The notes below the pieces were generated by a model that searched no databases, was not told the DNA's origin, and saw only the letters and a program-made list of their open reading frames with translations. A DNA stretch of 64,000 nt from Enterococcus caccae ATCC BAA-1240 (GTDB lineage Bacteria; Bacillota; Bacilli; Lactobacillales; Enterococcaceae). The stretch spans positions 869,827 through 933,826 of the forward strand of contig NZ_KE136473.1 in assembly GCF_000407145.1 (NCBI RefSeq), given 5' to 3'. The position numbers and the translations under genes are program-made. Shown one piece after another: positions 49,791-59,185 of this stretch. The first letter of the stretch is position 1; each line of letters starts with the position of its first letter.

Positions 49791-50732
49791 ATGAAAAAAG
49801 CAGAACGCATTAATGATATGATTCTTTTTTTAGCCGATAAAAGTAGCTTTAATTTAAAAGAATTGATGGAACGATACAATATTTCAAAAAGCACAGCGTT
49901 GCGGGATATACAGTCCCTTGAAGAGATTGGTTTACCGCTTTATTCGGAACTTGGAAGATATGGAAAATATCAATTATTGGATACACGGATAGTGGCTCCT
50001 GGTTTATTTACTGAAGGTGAAATTTATGCTCTTTATTTTGCGTTGTTAACACTTAAAGGCTATCGGTCTACGCCTTTTAACATGGAAAGTAGTACCCTAG
50101 AATTAAAATACAGTCACGTATTGCCCGAGAAGTTGCGGCAACAGCTGTTATTAATGAGGAAAATCATTACACTTGAAGAAGTCAACCATAGCAATGTTAG
50201 TCTGCATTTAAAAGAAATCGTTCAAGGTATTCTTCTGGAAAAAGTCTTTACTATTGACTATATAAAAAATCAAGAACAAGTGTCAATCAAAGCTCAATTT
50301 GTGCAACTTTCGTCTAAATTTGGACAATGGTATGCTAGAATTTGGAACGTTGAAACTAAAAAGATTCGAGTGATTCGTTGTGATAAAATCAAAGCTTTAG
50401 AAGAAGAAAACGATGAAGAATCTCTGTCTCTGGAACTGTTACTGAAAAAAACAGAAACCTTTTATCAAAGGGAGGAGTTGATTTCATTTTCTATCAAAGT
50501 GACTGAAAAAGGCAAAGATCTATTTTTTAAGGAGAACTATCCATCAATGAAGATTGAAGCAAGTGGAAAAGATTATGTTATTACGGGGAGCTATCATTTT
50601 AATGAAGAAGAATTTATTGCCAATTACTTACTTCGTTTCGGGCAATCGATTTTGAAGATAGAACCGATTCAGCTAAAAGAATATGTGACAAAAAAAGTGT
50701 ATAAACTTGCCGATTATTGGGATCGATTATAA
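49791..50732 (+). CDS. WYL domain transcriptional regulator (YafY-like)
   Basis: 313-residue regulator. An HTH of the DeoR/HTH_11 type comes first (FNLKELMERYNISKSTALRDIQSLEEIGLPLY). A central WYL-like domain (FTIDYIKNQEQVSIKAQFVQLSSKFGQWYARIW) and a WCX-like C-terminal domain follow. WYL domains sense small ligands or nucleic acid; the ligand here is unknown. ATG 49791 follows AGGAGGGG; the upstream ATG 49770 precedes that site. It probably controls the divergent VOC gene. Confidence 0.87.
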   Translation: MKKAERINDMILFLADKSSFNLKELMERYNISKSTALRDIQSLEEIGLPLYSELGRYGKYQLLDTRIVAPGLFTEGEIYALYFALLTLKGYRSTPFNMESSTLELKYSHVLPEKLRQQLLLMRKIITLEEVNHSNVSLHLKEIVQGILLEKVFTIDYIKNQEQVSIKAQFVQLSSKFGQWYARIWNVETKKIRVIRCDKIKALEEENDEESLSLELLLKKTETFYQREELISFSIKVTEKGKDLFFKENYPSMKIEASGKDYVITGSYHFNEEEFIANYLLRFGQSILKIEPIQLKEYVTKKVYKLADYWDRL

Positions 50733-50847
50733 AGTCTTGAGAAGGTGACAAATAAAAGGGGAAATGTTAGAATGAATAAAACTTACTAAAAGTAAGTTCT
50801 GATAGGTGGTTCATTATCCTAAAAAAAATGAAAGGTTGTGCTGGAAT

Positions 50848-51450
50848 ATGCATTACATATTTGAAAAAGGGAATCCACAGGGAAAAAAATTACTATTACT
50901 GCATGGTACTGGTGGGGATGAAACTTCATTACTTGAGATTGCTCAGTTCTTGGACGAAGATGCTACAATACTTTCTTTTCGGGGAACAGTTCAAGAATCT
51001 GGTATGAATCGCTTTTTTAAGCGAAATGGGTTGAATCAATTTGATCTAGTTAGTCTAGAAGAAGAAAGTGACCGCCTGCTCCAATCGATCACATCGGTTA
51101 GTGAAGAAAAAGGTATCCCCTTAGAAGAATGGGTCGTTGTTGGGTATTCGAATGGTGCGAATATTGCGGCGCACATGTTGTTGGAACGTAAGACCGTTAT
51201 CAAGCATGCTATTTTGTTGCACCCAATGTCTTTAGGTGTCGATACCCAAGATTTCCCACTTTCTGATAAGGCACTCTGGCTATCAGTGAGTGAAAATGAT
51301 CCCATCGTGTCTAAAGAAGCAGCTGATCAACTTGTTCAACAATTAAAAAATCGTCAAGCCGCAGTTACAATTGCAAAAACTTATTCAGGGCATCAAATCA
51401 CCATGGATGAAATCAATCAGGCCAAACAATGGTTAAATGATGTAGAATAA
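50848..51450 (+). CDS. alpha/beta hydrolase (carboxylesterase type)
   Basis: 200-residue cytoplasmic hydrolase of the dienelactone hydrolase/MhqD type. LLLHGTGGDE is the oxyanion loop. The catalytic triad is S101 in GYSNGA, D151 in SENDPIV and H182 in YSGHQI. The substrate is unknown. MhqD-like esterases are often linked with VOC-family genes in quinone defence, and a VOC gene and WYL regulator sit just upstream. In-frame codons from 50806 precede the ribosome site, so ATG 50848 is used. Confidence 0.85.
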   Translation: MHYIFEKGNPQGKKLLLLHGTGGDETSLLEIAQFLDEDATILSFRGTVQESGMNRFFKRNGLNQFDLVSLEEESDRLLQSITSVSEEKGIPLEEWVVVGYSNGANIAAHMLLERKTVIKHAILLHPMSLGVDTQDFPLSDKALWLSVSENDPIVSKEAADQLVQQLKNRQAAVTIAKTYSGHQITMDEINQAKQWLNDVE

Positions 51451-51544
51451 CCTTCTTATAAAAATCAATGCGAATCGTTTGTAGCAAGTTAAAAAGGGTG
51501 CTATGCTAGTTATGTATTATAAATTAACTAGGAGGGATTTTCAC

Positions 51545-51799
51545 ATGGCAGATTTAAATGGACGCATAAATGATGCAAAAGACAAAGTTGAAGGAACAGC
51601 TAAAGAAGTTCAAGGTAAAGTAACAGATGATAAAGGCAAAGAACTTGAAGGCAAAGCGCAATCAGCTTTTGGCGATGTAAAAGATAAAGCTCGTGATGCC
51701 GGTGATGATATCAAAGAAGGCGCTGAAAAATTAGGCGACAAAATCAAAGAAGGCTTTGAAGATATCAAAGAAAAATTCCATAAACATGATGATAAATAA
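51545..51799 (+). CDS. CsbD family stress protein
   Basis: 84-residue, highly charged, probably flexible protein with no Cys. [25 protein letters not shown] is the CsbD-domain start; further KDKA/KEGA repeats follow. In Bacillus csbD is a general stress gene, but no function is known. TAGGAGGG precedes ATG 51545; codons from 51503 lie upstream of this site. Confidence 0.9.
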   Translation: MADLNGRINDAKDKVEGTAKEVQGKVTDDKGKELEGKAQSAFGDVKDKARDAGDDIKEGAEKLGDKIKEGFEDIKEKFHKHDDK

Positions 51800-51810
51800 A
51801 TAAAATATGA

Positions 51811-51848
51811 AAACAGCAGCTGCGCAAAAAACGCAGCTGCTGTTTTTT
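51811..51848. terminator. convergent terminator between the CsbD and pyruvate oxidase genes
   Basis: A perfect 14-bp stem, AAACAGCAGCTGCG with CGCAGCTGCTGTTT (51811-51845), with A and T runs on the two sides. The end of the pox reading frame (stop at 51848) touches it. Confidence 0.92.
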
Positions 51849-53575
51849 TAATGTTTCAATAGCTCTTTCAAAACAGGCATATCATGAACTTCATATTTTT
51901 CTTTAAAGGCATTGATTTCATCTTCACTAAATTTTTCAGGATCTAAAACCAATTCCTCAACAGGCAGCGGCCGTGTATTTCTAATTTTTACATCGATCAC
52001 TACAGGACGTTCACTATGCTTAGCTGCTTCAAAAGCAGGTTCTAACTGACTATATTCTGTAATTGTAAACCCTTTGGCACCAAGAGCTTCACCAACTTTT
52101 CCGAAATCAGCTCCTTCTAAAAAGACACCGAATTTCTTTTGTTCACTGTCTTCTTGTTCAGCTTCGATGAACCCAAAAGAGTCGTTTGAAAAGACAACAT
52201 TGATGATTGGTAATTTGTATTTCACTTGGGTAATGATATCTTGCATGACCATAGCAAAAGCACCATCGCCACTCAAGGTAAATACTTGTCGATCAGGATA
52301 ACTTAGCTGAGCTGCGATGCCACCAGGTACGCCATTACCCATGGTAGCAAACCAACCCGAAGTTGTGAATTTTTGTTTGCCGTTCATATCCAAAAGACGA
52401 ATGGCATGAATAGTCGTATTTCCAACATCTGTGACAAAAACGGCTTCCTTATCAGCGATTCGGCGGATTTCTTTAAAAACAGGCTCGACACGAAGAGGTT
52501 TATCTGACTTATCATCGAAGCTTCTTAACCAAGCAACCCAGTTTTCTTTGTTTTTTTGATTGGCTTTTAGCCAGCGATCTTCTGGGCGTGCCTCACCTAA
52601 TTCAACCATTCGTTTTAAGGCTTCTCTAGCATCTCCTAAAATCGCAACATCTGTTTTGTGTCGTCGTCCAAATTTTGTTGAATCAATGTCAATTTGAATA
52701 AATTTAGCATCAGGGTTAAAGAAATAAGCAGCAAAAGGGAAATCACTTCCGGCAAATACAATCAAATCCGTTTCAGCTAACGCTTCATTTGCAGGTTTAG
52801 TCGCTACCCGAGCAGCAAAACCGAGGAAGTTTTCATACGCATCTGGAACAATGCCTTTACCTAACACAGCCGAAATGATCGGCATAGAAAAGTGTTCAGA
52901 AAAAGCGCTGATTTCAGGCCAAGCACCACGAGTTCCTTGTCCAATATAGAGAACGGGCCTTTCCGCAGTTTCAATCAAAGAAACGGCCTTTTTTAAGTCA
53001 TTATAGTGTGGCATAACTAAAGCTGTTCGATGATTTTTTGCGGTCGAAACCTCCTGAACAGGAATTTCTTTTGTGCCAAAATCAACAGGAATCGTTACGA
53101 CGGCAACGCCCTTATGCTTATATGCGGCTTTAATGGCTTCATCCACAACATGAGGCAAACTTTCTGGGGTCATAACAGTTCGATTGTACACACTGACGTC
53201 CGCAAACATAGGATTTTCATTTAATTCTTGGAAGGAATTATAGTTCATAGAGCTTGAAGCAACTTGACCTAAGAGCGCTAAAACAGGAACGTGGTCCATC
53301 TGCGCATCGTATAACCCATTGATCAAATGAGTAGCACCAGGTCCAGCAGAACCAAAAGCCACTCCAATTTTTCCAGTCAATTTAGCATCTGTGGCTGCAG
53401 CTAATGCACCGACTTCTTCATGGCGAACTTGAATGTAATGGATTTTATCTTTTTCTTGGTATAAGGCATCCATTGTGGAGTTGAAGGAACCACCGGGGAT
53501 TCCGTAGATATGATCGATGTCCCAACTTTCCAAGACCTTGACCATTGCAACAGCAGCATTGATTGTTTCAGTCAT
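51848..53575 (-). CDS. pyruvate oxidase
   Basis: TPP/FAD flavoenzyme that turns pyruvate, phosphate and oxygen into acetyl phosphate, CO2 and hydrogen peroxide. 575 residues, tetrameric family. GIPGGSFNS and HEEVGALAAATDAKLTGKIGVAFGSAGPGATH are the N-terminal PYR domain with the catalytic Glu. GDGAFAM with NDSFGF is the TPP-Mg motif. It is close to Lactobacillus Pox and Streptococcus SpxB by reading. Seven codons upstream precede GGAGTGAG, so MTETINAAV is the start. Confidence 0.92.
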   Translation of the reverse strand: MTETINAAVAMVKVLESWDIDHIYGIPGGSFNSTMDALYQEKDKIHYIQVRHEEVGALAAATDAKLTGKIGVAFGSAGPGATHLINGLYDAQMDHVPVLALLGQVASSSMNYNSFQELNENPMFADVSVYNRTVMTPESLPHVVDEAIKAAYKHKGVAVVTIPVDFGTKEIPVQEVSTAKNHRTALVMPHYNDLKKAVSLIETAERPVLYIGQGTRGAWPEISAFSEHFSMPIISAVLGKGIVPDAYENFLGFAARVATKPANEALAETDLIVFAGSDFPFAAYFFNPDAKFIQIDIDSTKFGRRHKTDVAILGDAREALKRMVELGEARPEDRWLKANQKNKENWVAWLRSFDDKSDKPLRVEPVFKEIRRIADKEAVFVTDVGNTTIHAIRLLDMNGKQKFTTSGWFATMGNGVPGGIAAQLSYPDRQVFTLSGDGAFAMVMQDIITQVKYKLPIINVVFSNDSFGFIEAEQEDSEQKKFGVFLEGADFGKVGEALGAKGFTITEYSQLEPAFEAAKHSERPVVIDVKIRNTRPLPVEELVLDPEKFSEDEINAFKEKYEVHDMPVLKELLKH

Positions 53576-53613
53576 TTTGCTCACTCCATTTCTCAATTTT
53601 ATTTCTATCTAAA

Positions 53614-53642
53614 GTATACTCGTTCTAGATTTTTGTACCAAA
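53614..53642 (-). promoter_or_regulatory. promoter of pyruvate oxidase
   Basis: On the minus strand TTGGTA and TATACT are 17 nt apart. In plus coordinates the -10 is 53614-53619 and the -35 is 53637-53642. Confidence 0.6.
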
Positions 53643-53693
53643 TGAAAGCATTTTTTACTTTAGGCGTGGTCATAAAATCGTGGGTGTGATAAA

Positions 53694-54554
53694 GTGAAGG
53701 AAAGAATAGAACGTGAGAAAGATGGGGTGTTTCTGATCGTTGATTGGGTATTATCTTTGGAAGCTTGGCAGCAAGCGTTAGTGGGGACAAGTTTTACCTA
53801 TTTTATGACAGCTTTAGGAGCAGGATTGGTTTTCTTTTTTAAAGATATCAAAAAAGAAGTTTTAAATATGATGCTAGGTTTTGCTTCTGGTGTAATGATT
53901 GCGGCAAGTTTTTGGTCTTTGTTAGATCCAGCAATCAAGCAAGCGGAAGAAAATGGCAGTATTGCTTGGCTTGTGGTAAGTTTTGGCTTTGGCTTGGGTG
54001 GGTTATTTTTATATGTCGCAGATAAAACGTTGCCTCATATGCATTTTGGTCCAAATCATGAAAAAGAAGGGTTTCCTAGTCATTTAAAGCGGACGATTTT
54101 ATTGGTATTTTCGATTACATTGCATAATATTCCAGAAGGATTGGCTGTAGGTGTGGCATTTGGGGCAGCTAATTCGGCAGATGATCCTAAAAAAGCGGTG
54201 TTAGCAGCAATTTCAGTGGCATTGGGAATCGGTATTCAAAACTTTCCAGAAGGTGCAGCGGTTTCGATACCGTTGAGACAAGAAAATTTGAGTCGTAAGA
54301 AAGCGTTTATTTATGGTCAAGCTTCAGGAATTGTGGAACCAATTGCAGGAATCATTGGCGCGGTTTTAGTAACGAAAGTTACCTTATTATTGCCATACGC
54401 ATTAGCATTTGCAGCTGGTGCAATGATCTATGTAGTTGTTGAAGAATTAATTCCAGAAGCGCAGCAAACGGTGACGAGTAAGCGTCATTTTGCAGTATTC
54501 GGTGTGATGCTAGGTTTTATTATTATGATGATTTTAGATGTAGCTTTAGGATAA
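53694..54554 (+). CDS. ZIP family metal transporter
   Basis: 286-residue (or shorter) membrane transporter of the GufA-type ZIP family, taking up zinc or another divalent metal. About eight helices. HNIPEGLAVGVAFG and QNFPEGAAVSIP form the binuclear metal site in helices 4 and 5. A His-rich loop (PHMHFGPNHEKEG) lies before them. GTG 53694 has only a weak ribosome site, and GTG 53727 is a possible alternative. A bidirectional terminator separates it from convergent luxS. Confidence 0.88.
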   Translation: MKERIEREKDGVFLIVDWVLSLEAWQQALVGTSFTYFMTALGAGLVFFFKDIKKEVLNMMLGFASGVMIAASFWSLLDPAIKQAEENGSIAWLVVSFGFGLGGLFLYVADKTLPHMHFGPNHEKEGFPSHLKRTILLVFSITLHNIPEGLAVGVAFGAANSADDPKKAVLAAISVALGIGIQNFPEGAAVSIPLRQENLSRKKAFIYGQASGIVEPIAGIIGAVLVTKVTLLLPYALAFAAGAMIYVVVEELIPEAQQTVTSKRHFAVFGVMLGFIIMMILDVALG

Positions 54555-54556
54555 AG

Positions 54557-54597
54557 AAAAAGGTCAAACCTGAATGATACGGCTTTGACCTTTTTAA
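54557..54597. terminator. convergent terminator between the ZIP gene and luxS
   Basis: AAAAGGTCAAA pairs with TTTGACCTTTT (54557-54594), symmetrical A and T runs. Confidence 0.9.
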
Positions 54598-54601
54598 TAT
54601 T

Positions 54602-55060
54602 TTATAAAACGCGCTCAAAAGGATCTAAACTGATTCCTTTTTCTAAAACAATCTTCGCATATTCTTGTGCAGAAAATAAAGAATGGTCTTTATAGTTTCC
54701 ACACTCTTTAGCAGAAACAGCAGGAACGAAATCTGTCTCAGCGATAAAGTTCAATACTTTAACCAACGCATCGCGAATTTCTTTTGGTGAGTGTTCATTC
54801 CACATGATCATGTAAAAACCAGTTCGACAACCCATTGGAGAGATATCGATGATGCCTTCTAAATGATCGCGCAAATTCACTGCTAATAAATGTTCCAATG
54901 TATGAACTGCTGCTGTTGGTAATTCGTCTTCATTTGGTTGTAAAAAACGTAAATCGTATTTTTCGATTAGGGCCTCACCATTTTTTTCAGTACCCGCTAA
55001 ACGAACATAAGGGGCTTTAACTGTATTGTGATCTAATTCAAAACTTTCAACACGTGCCAT
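54602..55060 (-). CDS. luxS: S-ribosylhomocysteine lyase
   Basis: Metalloenzyme of the activated methyl cycle, giving homocysteine and the autoinducer-2 precursor DPD. 152 residues from MARVESFELDH. The metal ligands are H53 and H57 in HTLEH and C120 in ECGNY; C78 in GCRTGF is the catalytic Cys. A GTG three codons upstream overlaps the ribosome site GAAGGAG, so ATG 55060 is chosen. It has its own promoter downstream of the keto-acid decarboxylase gene. Confidence 0.96.
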   Translation of the reverse strand: MARVESFELDHNTVKAPYVRLAGTEKNGEALIEKYDLRFLQPNEDELPTAAVHTLEHLLAVNLRDHLEGIIDISPMGCRTGFYMIMWNEHSPKEIRDALVKVLNFIAETDFVPAVSAKECGNYKDHSLFSAQEYAKIVLEKGISLDPFERVL

Positions 55061-55098
55061 ATTATTCACTCCTTCAAATTAAGTAAATGTCGCTTTTA

Positions 55099-55126
55099 AC
55101 TATAACAAAATAGTATAGAAAGTCAA
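55099..55126 (-). promoter_or_regulatory. promoter of luxS
   Basis: On the minus strand TTGACT and TATAGT are 16 nt apart. In plus coordinates the -10 is 55099-55104 and the -35 is 55121-55126. Confidence 0.75.
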
Positions 55127-55152
55127 TAGATTCCGTCTTATCAACGGTTGTT

Positions 55153-56799
55153 CTAAGAATTTTGTTTTGCAAAAATTTTCGCTAGTTTTTTCAATAACTC
55201 AGGTGCATCATCTTGAGCCATTACAACTTCGATCCATTGTAATCGTTTTGTATCTTTTCTAGCGGTCTTCATGACTTCATCTAACTCGATTGCTGTAGTG
55301 ACTTTATAGGTTGCAACTGTTTGGTTATTTCCACCAAATACTAACGGTAAGTTTTGATAATCCCACATAGGAATATCATTGTATTGTTCTGTTGCACCAT
55401 GGATTTCTCGTTCCACTGTATAACCATTATTGTTGATAACAAAAACAATTGGTGTCAGTTTTTCTCTCAAAGCAGTCCCTAATTCTTGCACAGTCAGTTG
55501 CAGTGAGCCATCTCCAATAAACAAAAGATGTCGACTCTCTTTATTGGCAATCTGACTCCCTAATGCAGAAGGAAATGTGTACCCAATCGAGCCCCATAAA
55601 GGCTGGCCGATAAAATGCATATTCCTTTTTAACGCAACATTTGTTAAGCCAAAGAAAGAGGTGCCTTGTTCGCCGATGACAGTATCGCCTGGAATAAGGA
55701 AGGTTTCAACCATCTCCCAAAATTGTTTCTGTGATAGTTTTTCATCTTTGATTGCTTGATTAGAGATTCGAGTTACTGGCTGTATTTCATCTTCATATCT
55801 TGAAAAAGAAAGAGTTGTCAAAGCCGAAACAAAACGATCTAACTGAACGGCTTTAAACGTTTCGCCATAAAACAAAACTTCAGTGCTGCCAATCGAAATA
55901 ATTTGTTGATCTGTAAAGCCAAAACTAAAGCCAGACGTAGCAGAATCTGTCAACTTAGCACCTAATAGTAAAACTAAATCTGCTGTATCAACACGAGTTT
56001 TCAGTGGTTCTTCGGTTGTGGAACCTGAGTAAGTGCCTAAATAATGTGGGTCTTCTTCATTAAATGCCCTCTTTCCAAGTGGTAAAGTTGTGATTGGCAG
56101 ATTAAATTTTTGGATAAATTCGTCCAATTGATGTTCGATATGGTAACTTAAAATCTCATGACCAGCAATCACAACTGGATTTTTTGCTTGAGATAATGCT
56201 TTTTCGACTTTATCTAAAATAGCTATTTCAACATCCGTCAGTTTTTCCGCTGATCGACTCAATGGGCTTAGCGGAGGAGTTGCTTTGAATTCTGCAATAT
56301 CAATTGGTAAATTAATATAAACAGGGCGTTTTTCAATCATAGCAATAATGAGTACACGATCGATTTCAGTTAAAGCATTTTCTGCTGTTAGATGAGCAAT
56401 AGCCGCCGTTACTTCTTCATGCATTTTTTCAAAGTGTAGAAAGTTGCCGTCACCTAATGTATGGTGGACAAGTTTTTTATCATTTTGAACGGTCGTTGTT
56501 GGTGAACCCACAATTTCAACAACAGGCACATTTTCTGCAAAGCTTCCTGCTAAACCATTGATAGCACTTAATTCGCCAACGCCAAATGTCGTGACAAACG
56601 CTGAGATTCCTTTTGTTCTAGCATAGCCATCTGCCATATAAGCAGCATTCAACTCATTCGCATTGCCAATCCATTCAAGGTCTTGTCTTGCGGTTATGTG
56701 GTCTAAAAATTGTAAGTTATAGTCTCCAGGAACGCCGAATAGTTCATCGATCCCTAATTCTTTTAAACGGTCGAGCAAATAATCCGCTACAGTGTACAT
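55153..56799 (-). CDS. TPP-dependent 2-keto acid decarboxylase (KivD/IpdC/PDC type)
   Basis: 548-residue enzyme that turns branched or aromatic 2-keto acids, or pyruvate, into aldehydes. FGVPGDYNLQFLDHI at the start, the catalytic Glu in ANELNAAYMADGYAR, and the double-His mark of this family in VHHTLGDGNF. GDGSLQL with NNNGYTVE forms the TPP-Mg motif. Lactococcal KivD/KdcA are the closest functional models by reading; substrate choice cannot be told. It is followed by luxS on the same strand, which has its own promoter. Confidence 0.92.
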   Translation of the reverse strand: MYTVADYLLDRLKELGIDELFGVPGDYNLQFLDHITARQDLEWIGNANELNAAYMADGYARTKGISAFVTTFGVGELSAINGLAGSFAENVPVVEIVGSPTTTVQNDKKLVHHTLGDGNFLHFEKMHEEVTAAIAHLTAENALTEIDRVLIIAMIEKRPVYINLPIDIAEFKATPPLSPLSRSAEKLTDVEIAILDKVEKALSQAKNPVVIAGHEILSYHIEHQLDEFIQKFNLPITTLPLGKRAFNEEDPHYLGTYSGSTTEEPLKTRVDTADLVLLLGAKLTDSATSGFSFGFTDQQIISIGSTEVLFYGETFKAVQLDRFVSALTTLSFSRYEDEIQPVTRISNQAIKDEKLSQKQFWEMVETFLIPGDTVIGEQGTSFFGLTNVALKRNMHFIGQPLWGSIGYTFPSALGSQIANKESRHLLFIGDGSLQLTVQELGTALREKLTPIVFVINNNGYTVEREIHGATEQYNDIPMWDYQNLPLVFGGNNQTVATYKVTTAIELDEVMKTARKDTKRLQWIEVVMAQDDAPELLKKLAKIFAKQNS

Positions 56800-57028
56800 C
56801 TGATCATCCTCTTCTTAAAATTGTATTGCTTAGTCAGTATAAATCTGCAAAAAAAATTAGTCGACTATGTTGCATGGATCATAAGAAAGGCATTAAAGAA
56901 TGATTTGAAATGTATTATCCCTTTTTTTCTGAAAATAAAACAAAATCCTTTTACTTCCTATGTAGTATAAGTCAATAGTATGGTAAAATAGAAAAAGCAA
57001 CTTTCTTCAGGAAATTGAGAGGAGACGA

Positions 57029-58090
57029 ATGAGTATGAAAAAAATGTATAATGTTGCCGTGGTAGGTGCAACGGGTGCTGTTGGCACAAAAATGCTTGAG
57101 ATGTTGGAAGAGACAACATTACCCTTAGGACAAGTAAAGCTTTTAGCTTCAAAACGTTCTGCAGGAAAACAAGTCACATTTAAGGGAGAGTCTCTTACAA
57201 TTGAAGAATTAGTCCCTGAATCCTTTACAGATGTAGATATTGCGTTATTCAGTGCTGGTGGGAATATTTCAAAACAATTTGCACCGGAAGCTGTTAAACG
57301 TGGTGCGGTGGTTATCGACAATACTAGTCATTACAGAATGGATCCAGCTGTACCATTAGTTGTTCCAGAGGTCAATCCAGATGCATTAAAACAACATAAA
57401 GGAATTATAGCAAACCCTAACTGTTCAACGATTCAAATGATGGTGGCGCTTGAACCGATTCGTCGAGCATATGGATTGGATCGTTTAATTGTTTCAACCT
57501 ATCAGGCAGTTAGTGGGGCAGGAATCAATGCGATGGAGGAGCTAAAATCACAAGCGTTAGCTTACATCAACGGCACGCCTGCTGAACGATTGCAAGCAAA
57601 TATTTTACCTAGTGGTGGCGACAAGAAGCATTATCCAATTGCTTTCAATGCTTTACCTCAGATAGATGTTTTTGCAGATGCTGACTATACGTACGAAGAG
57701 TGGAAAATGATCAATGAAACGAAAAAAATCATGAATGATGACAGTATTAAAGTTGTGGCAACTTGTGTACGGATTCCTGTTTTATCTGGTCATTCTGAAT
57801 CGATTTACATTGAAGTCAAAGAAGACGGTTCTGATGTAAGGAAAATCAAAGAATTGATTGCAAACGCTCCTGGTGCTGTTTTACAAGATGACCCAAGTCA
57901 GCAGCTTTATCCGCAAGCTTTAACAAGTATTGGTCGTAAAGAAACCTTTGTTGGAAGAATTCGTCAAGATATTGATATTGAGAAAGGCTACCATATGTGG
58001 GTTGTTTCGGATAATCTATTAAAAGGTGCTGCCTGGAATTCAGTTCAGATTGCAGAAACGCTGCATGAGATGGATTTGGTGAGAGTATAA
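57029..58090 (+). CDS. asd: aspartate-semialdehyde dehydrogenase
   Basis: NADP-dependent enzyme that makes aspartate semialdehyde, the branch point for lysine/diaminopimelate and threonine/methionine. 353 residues. The Rossmann loop [13 protein letters not shown] is at the N-terminus. The catalytic Cys is C132 in [21 protein letters not shown] supplies the active His. AGAGGAG lies 5 bases before ATG 57029; ATG 57035 is an alternative. dapA follows after a structured leader. Confidence 0.95.
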   Translation: MSMKKMYNVAVVGATGAVGTKMLEMLEETTLPLGQVKLLASKRSAGKQVTFKGESLTIEELVPESFTDVDIALFSAGGNISKQFAPEAVKRGAVVIDNTSHYRMDPAVPLVVPEVNPDALKQHKGIIANPNCSTIQMMVALEPIRRAYGLDRLIVSTYQAVSGAGINAMEELKSQALAYINGTPAERLQANILPSGGDKKHYPIAFNALPQIDVFADADYTYEEWKMINETKKIMNDDSIKVVATCVRIPVLSGHSESIYIEVKEDGSDVRKIKELIANAPGAVLQDDPSQQLYPQALTSIGRKETFVGRIRQDIDIEKGYHMWVVSDNLLKGAAWNSVQIAETLHEMDLVRV

Positions 58091-58125
58091 AGGGATAAGT
58101 ATAGAAAAAACTTTCAAGTCTGAAT

Positions 58126-58260
58126 AAGGCGTTGTGCGATATGTTATCTAGTTATGCAGGCTAGCTCTTCGGGAAAAAGAGAAAGGATGAATGAGGCAAA
58201 AAGCACCTCAGGTATCATTTCCTATTTTTCATTCGAGCTTGAACGAGCCTGCTACGCTTT
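58126..58260 (+). promoter_or_regulatory. structured 5' leader candidate of dapA
   Basis: AAGGCGT (58126-58132) can pair with ACGCTTT (58254-58260). Inside, GCAGGC (58156-58161) with GCCTGC (58247-58252) and GCTC (58164-58167) with GAGC (58235-58238) build a long stem, and GAGG/CCTC sits at its head. It ends 21 nt before dapA. It does not match the lysine riboswitch or T-box as I know them. Confidence 0.5.
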
Positions 58261-58281
58261 TAAATTAGGAGGTAGTTAAGT

Positions 58282-59154
58282 ATGAATTTAAAAAATGCAA
58301 CGATCATTACAGCAATGGTTACACCTTTTGACGAGAGTGGGGCAATTGATTTTGCTAAGCTGCCCCAATTAGTGAATCACTTGCTTGATCACCATACAGA
58401 AGGGATTATTTTAGCAGGAACAACAGGAGAATCACCAACGTTAACACATGATGAAGAAATCGATTTGTTTAATGAGGTGATTCGTTTGGTTGATGGTCGA
58501 GTTCCAATCATTTGTGGTGTGGGAACCAATGATACGCGAGACTCTGTTGAATTTGTGCAAGAAATTTCGGCTATTAGAGGAATTGATGCTGGATTGGCTG
58601 TAGTTCCTTATTATAATAAACCAAATCAAGAAGGATTATATCAACATTTTAAAGCGATTGCTGAAGCAAGTGATTTGCCGATTATTTTATATAATGTTCC
58701 TGGAAGAACAGTGGCAAGTCTTGATGTATCAACAACTTTACGCTTAGCAGAACTGGATAATATTATTGCAATCAAAGAGTGTTTTGGTCTAGATGCATTG
58801 ACTGAGTTGGTAGAAAAGGCGCCAAAAGACTTTTTAGTGTATACTGGAGAAGACTCCTTAGCTTTTTCAATAAAAGCAATAGGCGGACAAGGGGTGATTT
58901 CGGTTGCCAGCCATGTGTTTGGTACTGAAATGTATGATATGTTCCAGGCATTAGATCATGGAGAAATCAAAACGGCTGCAACTATTCAGCGTCAGCTATT
59001 ACCTAAGATGAATGCCTTATTCTCGGTTCCTTCACCAGCGCCTGTAAAGGCAGTGTTGAACCATATGGGCATTTCTGTTGGTGATTTACGTTTACCTCTT
59101 GTATCATGTACTTCTGAAGAAAAGGCGAAAATTTTAAGCATACTGGATCTTTGA
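58282..59154 (+). CDS. dapA: 4-hydroxy-tetrahydrodipicolinate synthase
   Basis: Condenses aspartate semialdehyde with pyruvate, the first step towards diaminopimelate and lysine. 290 residues, TIM barrel. The Schiff-base lysine is K165 in [17 protein letters not shown] is the substrate loop, LYNVPGRT has the catalytic Tyr, and [11 protein letters not shown] follows. It lies behind a structured leader after asd and ahead of rnjB, the Firmicutes order. Confidence 0.96.
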   Translation: MNLKNATIITAMVTPFDESGAIDFAKLPQLVNHLLDHHTEGIILAGTTGESPTLTHDEEIDLFNEVIRLVDGRVPIICGVGTNDTRDSVEFVQEISAIRGIDAGLAVVPYYNKPNQEGLYQHFKAIAEASDLPIILYNVPGRTVASLDVSTTLRLAELDNIIAIKECFGLDALTELVEKAPKDFLVYTGEDSLAFSIKAIGGQGVISVASHVFGTEMYDMFQALDHGEIKTAATIQRQLLPKMNALFSVPSPAPVKAVLNHMGISVGDLRLPLVSCTSEEKAKILSILDL

Positions 59155-59185
59155 TTCCGTATGAGAATATAGAGAGGTGAAATAA

